Made by a program: the position numbers and the translations under genes. The notes beneath the pieces are model-generated. The model saw only the letters and a program-made list of their open reading frames with translations, searched no databases and had not been told where the DNA came from. A stretch of 7,885 nt of DNA, from contig CAIXEV010000632.1 in assembly GCA_903918555.1 (NCBI GenBank), forward strand, positions 1 through 7,885. Reading direction: 5' to 3'. Positions 1 to 6,600 of this stretch are shown here, one piece after another (positions within the stretch are counted from its first letter, which is position 1; every line of letters starts with the position of its first letter). The DNA is from an uncultured bacterium. Lineage in GTDB: Bacteria; Planctomycetota; Phycisphaerae; Phycisphaerales; SM1A02.

Positions 1-198
1 CTCGTCCGCGAAGCGCGCGAGCTCCTCTCGTCGACCTGCGGGTCGCCGATGTCGGAGAGCCCGCAGATCGTGGCCGCCGTCGCCGAGGAACGCCTGCGCG
101 CCCGCCAGCGCGAGAACGCCGAGCTTGCGATCGCAAGCGCCGAGTTCACCCGCGCGGTGATGGACGACCTGTCGCGCGTCGCCCGCCGCGCCGGCTGA
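1..198 (+). CDS. C-terminal part of an unrecognised protein (5' end outside window)
   Basis: Frame 1 is open from the first base to a TGA at 196-198 and encodes 65 residues ending in SRVARRAG. Third codon positions are almost all G or C, both before and after the internal ATG at 49. This argues that the frame is genuinely coding through the window edge, rather than starting at that ATG as a 49-residue protein. The visible part is rich in Ala, Arg and Glu (for example VAAVAEERLRARQRENAELA) and is probably a long helix or coiled coil. It has no membrane segment and no motif I recognise, so no function is assigned. It converges on the deacetylase gene, whose stop lies 12 bases further on. Confidence 0.6.
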   Translation, partial: LVREARELLSSTCGSPMSESPQIVAAVAEERLRARQRENAELAIASAEFTRAVMDDLSRVARRAG

Positions 199-214
199 TC
201 AGGCCGCTGATCAG
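195..214. terminator. Hairpin between two convergent genes, possible bidirectional terminator
   Basis: Two copies of CTGATCAG (195-202 and 207-214) flank a four-base GCCG loop. CTGATCAG is its own reverse complement, so the two copies pair as a perfect 8-bp stem on either strand. The left arm contains the TGA of the plus-strand gene and the right arm contains the TGA of the minus-strand deacetylase gene. There is no T-run on either side, so intrinsic termination is uncertain. The position between converging genes is what favours a terminator role. Confidence 0.45.
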
Positions 215-1158
215 ACAGAGGTGCGCGCGAGCACGCCGCACGCCTCGCGATGGGCGATCGCATGCAGCTCCGCCGTGCGCTCGGACGAAGTTCTCCCGTC
301 CGTCCCGGTGGCGTAGCCGCCCGAAAGCGTCAGGCACAGCGGAATCCCGCGACCGGCGACCTCCTGGATCACCATGCGGTCTCGGGTCGCGATGCCCTGC
401 TCGGTCAGCGCGAGCCTCCCGAAGCGATCTCCAGACGCCACATCCACTCCGGCGAGGTAGAAGGCGAGATCGGCCCGCGCCGCCTCGAGCACGCGCGGCA
501 GATGCTCGGCGAGCGTGGCGAGATACGCATCGTCCTGCATCCCGTCGGGCAAGGGTACATCGAGGGTCGACGGCGGCTTCTTCAGCGGGAAGTTCTTCGC
601 GCCGTGCATCGAGAAGGTGAAGACCGACGGGTCGCCCGCGAAGATCGCCGCGGTGCCGTTTCCGTGATGGACATCGAGGTCGATGACGAGGATGCGCCCG
701 AGCCCGCGCTCGCGCTGAAGGATGCGCGCGGTGACCGCGACATCGTTGAGCGTGCAGTAGCCCTCGCCCGCATCGCGCAGGGCGTGGTGCGTGCCGCCGG
801 CGAGGTTCGCAGCCATGCGGCTCCGCACGCGCAGCGCGGCCAGCGCCGCATCGATCGTGCCCTGCACCGCGAGCCGCGCGCGACGCACGAGCCGCGGAGA
901 CCACTCCATGCCGATGCGCCGCTGCTCCTCGGGCGACAGCGTGCCTTCCCGCAGCTTCGCGAGGTAGCCCTCGTCATGCACGAGCGCAAGCGTGTCCCAC
1001 GAGACCTCGAGCGGATGGTGCTCGTTCCACGGCCCGAGGAGACCCTCGGCGACGAGGATCGCGTGCAGGCACTCGTACTTCCGCATCGGGAAGGCGTGCC
1101 CGGCGGGAAGCGCCATCACATAGTCGGGGTGATACGAGACATGCTCGAGAGGCGTCAT
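211..1158 (-). CDS. Histone deacetylase family protein (zinc-dependent deacetylase/amidohydrolase, class IV-like)
   Basis: This 315-residue protein belongs to the arginase/deacetylase-fold family that includes histone deacetylases, AcuC and acetylpolyamine amidohydrolases. These enzymes hydrolyse N-acetyl-lysine or related amides using a bound zinc ion. The motifs appear in order: GGTHHA with the catalytic His pair at 124-125, GYCTLNDVAV at 133-142, DLDVHHGNGTA with zinc ligands D162 and H164, SMHGAKNFP at 183-191, AGVDVASGDRFGRL with the third zinc ligand D239, and LSGGYA with the transition-state Tyr at 282. All catalytic positions are intact and the length is normal for a single-domain bacterial member. 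The SGGY and GVD-x4-GDR-x-GRL patterns resemble class IV (HDAC11-like) enzymes more than class I. No signal peptide is seen, so it is probably cytoplasmic. The start is an ATG with a weak upstream ribosome site. The isocitrate dehydrogenase stop is 40 bases upstream on the same strand, which suggests co-transcription. The substrate cannot be read from the sequence; acetylated proteins or a small acetylated molecule are both possible. Confidence 0.93.
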   Translation of the reverse strand: MTPLEHVSYHPDYVMALPAGHAFPMRKYECLHAILVAEGLLGPWNEHHPLEVSWDTLALVHDEGYLAKLREGTLSPEEQRRIGMEWSPRLVRRARLAVQGTIDAALAALRVRSRMAANLAGGTHHALRDAGEGYCTLNDVAVTARILQRERGLGRILVIDLDVHHGNGTAAIFAGDPSVFTFSMHGAKNFPLKKPPSTLDVPLPDGMQDDAYLATLAEHLPRVLEAARADLAFYLAGVDVASGDRFGRLALTEQGIATRDRMVIQEVAGRGIPLCLTLSGGYATGTDGRTSSERTAELHAIAHREACGVLARTSV

Positions 1159-1198
1159 GCGTCGGGGCCCCCGCCTGCATCGATGGCGGGCGCGCCGC

Positions 1199-2221
1199 TC
1201 ACAGCCTCTTCACGAGCTCGTCGGCGAACTCCATCGTGCCGTGCTGGCCGCCGAGGTCGCGCGTGACGGCGCCCTCCGCGAGCGCGCGGTCGTACGCAGC
1301 GCGGATGCGGCTGGCTGCGTCGCGGAAGTGCGGCGCGTGGCGCGTGGCGGAAAGCCAGTTGAGCATCATCACGCCCGACATGACGAGCGCGAGCGGATTG
1401 GCGATTCCCTTGCCCGCGATGTCGGGGGCGGATCCGTGCACGGCCTCGAAGACAGCGCCCTTCTCGCCGATGTTCGCGCCCGGAGTCACGCCGAGGCCGC
1501 CGACGAGACCCGCGCAGAGGTCGCTCAGGATGTCGCCGTACAGGTTCTCCGCGAGGATCACATCGAACTTCGTCGGATCCTGCACCAGCTTCATGCACGC
1601 GGCGTCGACGATCACCTCTTCGTAGACGATGTCGGAATAGCGCGCCTCGTGCACCTCGCGGGCGCAGCGGATGAACATGCCGTCGGTCAGCTTCATGATG
1701 TTCGCCTTGTGGAACACGCTGACCTTCTTGCGCCCGCGCTCGCGCGCGTAGCGGAAGGCGTAGTCGGCGATCCGGCGCGAGGCGCCCTCGGTCGCGACCT
1801 TGAGGCTCGTCGCCACGCCCTTGGTGATCTCGTTCTCGATGCCCGCGTAGAGGCCCTCGGTGTTCTCGCGGACGATGACGACATCGACGCCGGTGTAGCG
1901 CGACTTGACGCCCTCCATCGAGCGGATCGGACGCACGGCGGCGTAGAGGTCGAGCGTCTTGCGAAGCAGCACATTGACCGAGCGGAACCCCGTCCCGACG
2001 GGAGTCGTGCATGGGCCCTTGAGCGCGACGCCGTACTCGCCGATGAGGTCGAGCGTGGACTGCGGAAGCAGCTGCTTCTCGCCCGCCTTGATCGCGGCCT
2101 CGCCTGCGTGCGACACCGTCCAGCGCAAGTCGGCGCCCGCGGCATCGAGCACGCGGCGCGCCGCATCGGCGACTTCGGGACCAATTCCATCACCGGGGAT
2201 CAGAACAACATCGGTTGGCAT
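1199..2221 (-). CDS. NAD-dependent isocitrate dehydrogenase (IDH3-like)
   Basis: This 340-residue decarboxylating dehydrogenase converts isocitrate to 2-oxoglutarate in the TCA cycle, in the cytoplasm. It starts with the family's N-terminal LIPGDGIGPEV (7-17). The substrate loop GFRSVNVLLRKTLDLYAAVRP supplies S81, N83, R87 and R97, followed by R118 in VREN, Y125, K172 in HKAN, and the metal-binding acidic residues D206, D230 and D234. The Ser-x-Asn pair points to isocitrate rather than isopropylmalate. HGSAPDIAG places Asp267-Ile268 where NADP enzymes carry Lys-Tyr, which indicates NAD preference. The protein is close to the mitochondrial IDH3 alpha type over its whole length, including LYGDILSDLCAGLVGGLGVTP, and carries no transit peptide. 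I chose the ATG at 2221, preceded by GAGAAG; an in-frame TTG at 2266 would add 15 residues with no family counterpart. Homoisocitrate dehydrogenase is a less likely alternative. The deacetylase gene follows after 40 bases. Confidence 0.93.
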   Translation of the reverse strand: MPTDVVLIPGDGIGPEVADAARRVLDAAGADLRWTVSHAGEAAIKAGEKQLLPQSTLDLIGEYGVALKGPCTTPVGTGFRSVNVLLRKTLDLYAAVRPIRSMEGVKSRYTGVDVVIVRENTEGLYAGIENEITKGVATSLKVATEGASRRIADYAFRYARERGRKKVSVFHKANIMKLTDGMFIRCAREVHEARYSDIVYEEVIVDAACMKLVQDPTKFDVILAENLYGDILSDLCAGLVGGLGVTPGANIGEKGAVFEAVHGSAPDIAGKGIANPLALVMSGVMMLNWLSATRHAPHFRDAASRIRAAYDRALAEGAVTRDLGGQHGTMEFADELVKRL

Positions 2222-2292
2222 GGCTTCTCGTGAACTGAGGCGGAACCTGCTCGCAACGGCGGGCAACGATTGAAGTCAGAGCATAACGGCGA

Positions 2293-2334
2293 ACGCGCCG
2301 GATGGCGCCCTTTGGAGGACACCATCCGGCGCGT
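2293..2334 (-). terminator. Strong hairpin between LysM gene and isocitrate dehydrogenase gene
   Basis: ACGCGCCGGATGG (2293-2305) pairs perfectly with CCATCCGGCGCGT (2322-2334), giving 13 bp around a 16-base loop. It begins 24 bases after the stop codon of the LysM gene and lies 72 bases or more upstream of the isocitrate dehydrogenase ATG. The minus-strand sequence after the stem (TCGCCGTTATGCTCT) lacks a proper T-run. It may therefore be a non-canonical or Rho-assisted terminator, or a 3'-end-protecting structure for the LysM mRNA. Its presence suggests that the isocitrate dehydrogenase/deacetylase pair is transcribed separately. Confidence 0.55.
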
Positions 2335-2358
2335 GATGCACGAAGGGACGATCTGCGT

Positions 2359-3480
2359 TCAGCGCCGAGCGGCCTCGCCGCCGACCACGGTCGACTTGGC
2401 GGGGATCTTCAGCTTCTGACCGATCTTGAGGGCGGCGGGATCGGAGCCGATGAGGCCCTTGTTCTCCGAGTAGATGCGCTCCCAGTACTTGGTGTTGCCG
2501 TAGTACTTGCGGGCGATCGACGCGAGCGTCTCGCCCGAAGCGACGACATGCGTGTTGTCGCTGCCGCCGGCGGTCGCCGTGGTGGCGGCCGAAGGCGTGG
2601 TGCTCGGGGTCGAACCGGCAGGCTTCGCAGCCTTCGTCGCCGAGTCGCTCGCAGGGATGCGGAGCTTCGTGCCGACCTTCATCGAGGTCGGGTCGACGGT
2701 CGGGTTGGCCTTGGCGATCGCGCGCCAGGCGTTCTCGTTGCCGAAGTACTTCTTGGCGATCTTGCTCATCGTCTCGCCAGAAGCGACCGTGTGAGTCGTC
2801 TCGCCAGACGGAGCGGCGCCGCTGGCCGGGGCGGGCGTCGAGACGCTCGTCGGCACGCTGCCGCTCGGAACCGTGCCCGACGGGCCAGGAGTGGTCGGGC
2901 GAGGACCACCTGCGGTCGTGACCGCCGGAGCGGTGCTGTTTGCGGGAACTGCGTTGACCGAGGGGGTGGTTGGGTTCGCGGTGGTGGGATTGACAGTCGT
3001 CGGGGCGACCGTCGTCGAGCCGCCCGTCACCGGGATGCCGTTGATGGTCGTGCCGGGAGCCGGGGCCGGCGCCGGACGCGCCGATGCGGGAAGGTCACCC
3101 TTGCCCGTGCCAGCTGCGCTGAGCGAACCGGGCGCGAAGCCAGGCTGCTCGCGGGCGGGAGCGGTGCCCGTTCCAGCCGGCAGACCGGTCGGAACAGGAG
3201 TCGTGGCCGCGCCCGGGCCAGCTGAACCCAGCGCGCCGATCGCGGGCGTTGAGCTCGCGGAGGACGGCGGAGCGCCGACGCTCGGGATCGCGGGCGCCAG
3301 GGTGCCTGGTGTCTGCGACGAGAGGCCGTTGACGGTCGTTCCGCTTGCGGCGGTGCCGCTCTCCTTCGCGGTGACCGACTTGGTGTTGGAGGCGGGCGGA
3401 GCGACGAAGGCGTAGTAAAGGCCAGCTGCTCCGAGGAGAACGACAAGGACGATCGCTGCGATCTTGGTACCGGTCGGCAT
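2359..3480 (-). CDS. Membrane-anchored protein with two LysM domains
   Basis: With the start at 3480 the protein has 373 residues. Residues about 5-24 (KIAAIVLVVLLGAAGLYYAF) form one hydrophobic segment, either a signal anchor or an uncleaved signal; no lipobox Cys follows. Residues about 26-226 are a low-complexity linker rich in Pro, Thr, Ser, Ala and Gly, with short repeats such as PTTVNPTTANPTT and two GTT-V/I-NG motifs. Two LysM domains follow, at about 228-276 (THTVASGETMSKIAKKYFG to VGTKLRIP) and 310-360 (THVVASGETLASIARKYYG to IGQKLKIP), separated by a roughly 30-residue Thr/Ser/Ala linker. LysM domains bind N-acetylglucosamine-containing glycans, so an extracytoplasmic peptidoglycan-binding role is likely. 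No hydrolase or peptidase domain is present. An ATG at 3537 is also in frame and would add 19 basic residues; I prefer 3480 because planctomycete LysM proteins usually start just before the anchor and because codon bias weakens upstream of it. It follows secDF but has its own intergenic gap. Confidence 0.88.
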   Translation of the reverse strand: MPTGTKIAAIVLVVLLGAAGLYYAFVAPPASNTKSVTAKESGTAASGTTVNGLSSQTPGTLAPAIPSVGAPPSSASSTPAIGALGSAGPGAATTPVPTGLPAGTGTAPAREQPGFAPGSLSAAGTGKGDLPASARPAPAPAPGTTINGIPVTGGSTTVAPTTVNPTTANPTTPSVNAVPANSTAPAVTTAGGPRPTTPGPSGTVPSGSVPTSVSTPAPASGAAPSGETTHTVASGETMSKIAKKYFGNENAWRAIAKANPTVDPTSMKVGTKLRIPASDSATKAAKPAGSTPSTTPSAATTATAGGSDNTHVVASGETLASIARKYYGNTKYWERIYSENKGLIGSDPAALKIGQKLKIPAKSTVVGGEAARR

Positions 3481-3624
3481 GGGGTGCTCGATTGTGCGAC
3501 GGTATCGCAAGTGCGAACGGGACTCGTGCTCCGGCATCCGTTCCGGCGAGCGCCCGTGAAAAAGTATCTTGTGGCCCGAGGATCAGCGGTTCTTGCCGCA
3601 TCCACTCGCGCGAAACCAAATCTG

Positions 3625-3639
3625 CTCAGACAGTCTGAG
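3625..3639 (-). terminator. Small perfect dyad downstream of secDF
   Basis: CTCAGAC (3625-3631) and GTCTGAG (3633-3639) form a perfect 7-bp inverted repeat around one central base. It lies 21 bases after the secDF stop codon in the 122 to 179 bases before the LysM gene start. On the minus strand it is followed by AGATTTGGTTT, a T-rich but broken tract. It could therefore be a weak intrinsic terminator for yajC-secDF. A protein-binding dyad upstream of the LysM gene is equally compatible with the sequence. Confidence 0.35.
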
Positions 3640-3659
3640 GCATCAAACGGTCAGAGGCC

Positions 3660-6600
3660 TTAAACAGGGAGGGGCTTCGCGCTCACTGGGGCGATGGCCG
3701 CCTTCGCGCGCTCAGCCTCTTCCTCCTTGCGACTGTACACCAGCGGCGCAGCAATTGCCACCGAACTGAAGGTGCCCGCGATGAGGCCGATCAGGAATGT
3801 GTAGGCAAACGGGCGGATGCCCGTGCCGCCGAGGGCGATGAGGACGATTGCTGTAGCAAGAGTGCTGCCACCCGTGAGGATGGTTCGGCTGAAGGTCTGG
3901 TTGATCGACAGGTTGACCGTGTCGCGGCTGATCCAGCTGCGCTTGCCGCGGTTCTCGCGGATACGGTCGAGGATGACCACCGTGTCGTTGATCGAGTAGC
4001 CGATGATGGTCAGAAGTCCCGCCACCACATTGAGATCGATGCGGTATTCCTCGATGAAGAGCGCCGAGCCGAAGCCCGTCTTCGCCAGCGGAATCGTGAG
4101 CGACAGGAACCCGAGGCAGACGACGACATTGAAGGTCAGGCTTGCGATCGAGGCCGTCGAGAAGCGGAAGCTTCCGAACCGCACCCAGATGTAGGCGAGC
4201 ATGCCGATGAGGCTGAGGACAACGGCGACCACCGCGGTGGCGGCCAGGTTCTCCGCGACCACCGGGCTGAAGCTCGACACCTGGTCGAGGCTCGCCTGCT
4301 GGGTCAGCGCCTGCTGGACGAGCTTCCACTCCTGGGCGGCGAGGTCGCGATCCCAGATCTCGAGATCCATCTCGAGGCTGTTGATGTCGGGGTCGCTCAC
4401 GAGGACGACGACCGACTTCTGGAGGCCCTGCGGCGACGCAGGGTCGACCGGCTCGAGGCCGTAGACCTTCGTCTTGCGGCCGGCGGTCGACGACCAGTCC
4501 GGCTGCGCGCGCATGCGGGCGACGCGTTCGGAGACATCCGTCGTGGACACCGCAGGGCTGATCTGGTCGATGATGATCGCCACGCCGCCGCGGAACTCGC
4601 CTGCGGGCTCCTGCGCGACGCTCGGCCGACCGATCGACGAACCGACGAGCGCCTTCTCGACGGGCCTGGTGACGACCGTGTGATCCTTCGAATCCGAGCC
4701 CGCGAACAAGAGCGGCAGACGGACATCGAGGTCGTTCGAGAACTCGCGCGTCACGGCCGCGACGACATCGCGCGTGATGCGGGTCTCGTCAAAGCCTTCG
4801 GGCGGTGCCGGCGGGTTGCCGACGCGAATCTGGAACTGCGAGCTGAGCCCGGCGGCGCCTTCCGTGCCGATCGTCAGCACATTCGCGCTCGCAAGCTGCG
4901 AGACGACGAGATCGCCGCTGTTCTTCGCACCGAGCGCGCGCACGCGCTCCTCGAACGCAGCGCGGGTGAATCCGAGCCGTCCGTCCTCGGCCGCCGTCTC
5001 GCCCGCCTTCGCCTGGCGAGTGGTGAGCGACATGAGGACGCCGCCGCGGAACTCCGTCTCGAAGATGTCGTTGCCGCGGGCGTAGACCGCGACGAGCGAG
5101 CCGACGAAGAGCACGCCGCTGAAGGCGAGAAGCGCCGGGCGGATCTTGATCCAGTCGACCTTGGGGAGAAGCACGCGCGAGATCGCCGGCACCACGGTCG
5201 GCAGCATCGGCAGCGACTTCAGGCCCATGCCGGTCGCCGCGTCGAACATCGCGCGGGTCACCCAGATGCCTGTGAACAGCGTGGCGATGACGCCGATCGA
5301 CATCGTGAGGGCGAAGCCCTTCACTTCGGTCGCACCGACCTTGTAGAGCACGATGCAGACGATCAGGTTGGTGACATTGCCGTCGATGATCGCGCTGAGC
5401 GCGCGCTTGTAGGCCGTGTCGATGGCGACCTTGAGCGAGTTGCCCTGCTCGAGCTCCTCGCGGATGCGCTCGTAGATGAGCACGTTCGCGTCGACCGCCA
5501 TGGCGACCGACAGCGCGACGCCGGCGAGGCCGGGCAGCGTGAAGGTGCCGTCGATCAGGCCCATGATGCCGAAGATCAGGATCGTGTTGACCGCAAGCGC
5601 GATGTCGGCGACGACGCCCGCGAGGAAGTAGTACAGGAGCATCACCACGCAGGTGATGAGCACCGAGATGACGACCGCTTCCTTGCCCTTCGCGAAGTTG
5701 TCGGCGCCGATCGAGGGGCCGAGGATGTTCACCGAGATCGGATCGGGCGAGACCTTCGCCTGAAGGCTGCCAGCCGTGAGCACGCGGATGAGGTAGTTGA
5801 CATCCGCGTCGGAGAACTTGCCGGTGATGATGCCGTTCGACGAGATGCGGTCGTCGAGGCGCGGCGCGGTGTAGACCTGGTCGTCGAGCACGATCGCCAT
5901 CGGGAGGCCGACATTCGGCGTGGTGAGCGCGCCCATGCGCTCGCCGCCGACCTGATCGAGCTCGAAGCTGACGGCGGCCGAGCCGAGGCGCTGGTCGACG
6001 GTGCGGCCGGCGCGCGTCAGCGCCCACGGTGTTCCGCCGTCGTGGGTCATCGACTTCGCGTCGGAGTCGTGGAGCAGCAGGTACTCCTCGCCGCCGAACT
6101 GACCCGCCACCAGGTTGTAGTTGGCCGCGAAGTAGCCGGCGGGGTCGGCGCGCAGCGCCTCGAGTTCGGCCGGCTTCTCGTACCACTGCGAGAGATCGTT
6201 GAGCGGATACCAGCGAGCGACGCCGGGCTCGCCGGCGCGCGGGCCCTTGGTGGCCAGCTCGCCGCGCAGTCCGTTGATGTCGATGCCCATCGAGTCGGGC
6301 GTGACGGCGATGCGGAACTCAAGGACACCCGCGCCGCGGAGGAGACGCATGAGGTCCTCGGGGTCGTCGAGGCCGCTGCGGCGCGCGAGGTACGCGTCCT
6401 GCGCGGAGACGAGCGCGTCGAGCTCTGCGCCGAGCATGGGGAACTCGCCGCGGATCGCGGAAAGCTCGTTCTCCCGCGCGCTCGGGCCAAACTGCACATC
6501 GCCCTTGTCGTCCTTCACGACCTTGCCGTCGGGGCCGCGCACGGGCTGCTTGTCGGTGGAGAGCGAGATCACCTTGTTGAGCCGCGCCGCATCGAGCGTG

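Noticed and set aside
250..2233. Long plus-strand open frames opposite the deacetylase and isocitrate dehydrogenase genes (for example 250-1266 and 1157-2233)
   Set aside because: They are antisense to well-supported family members, are Arg/Ala/Asp-biased, show no recognisable motif, and arise from the strong G/C third-position bias of the true genes.
2222..2266. TTG start adding 15 residues to isocitrate dehydrogenase
   Set aside because: The extension has no family counterpart, whereas the ATG at 2221 lies directly before the conserved LIPGDGIGPEV and has a GAGAAG ribosome-site candidate.
2940..3020. Possible CRISPR-like or microsatellite array
   Set aside because: The periodicity is only the codon-level repetition of the PTTVNPTTANPTT linker in the LysM protein, with no constant repeat and spacer units.
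2302..3415. Plus-strand open frames opposite the LysM gene (2302-3225, 2507-2794, 2873-3415)
   Set aside because: These are low-complexity antisense images of the Pro/Thr/Ala linker and LysM repeats. The hydrophobic look of 2507-2794 comes from reversed Ala/Thr/Gly codons, not from a membrane protein.
3538..3659. Possible promoter for the LysM gene (GATACT as a -10 element on the minus strand)
   Set aside because: Only four of six positions fit and no matching -35 lies at the right distance, so it is not reported as a feature.
4789..6186. 465-residue open frame on the same strand, overlapping secDF in another frame
   Set aside because: Its composition (Arg, His, Gly, Ala, Pro) is typical of a shifted reading of GC-rich DNA, while the secDF frame matches its family throughout.
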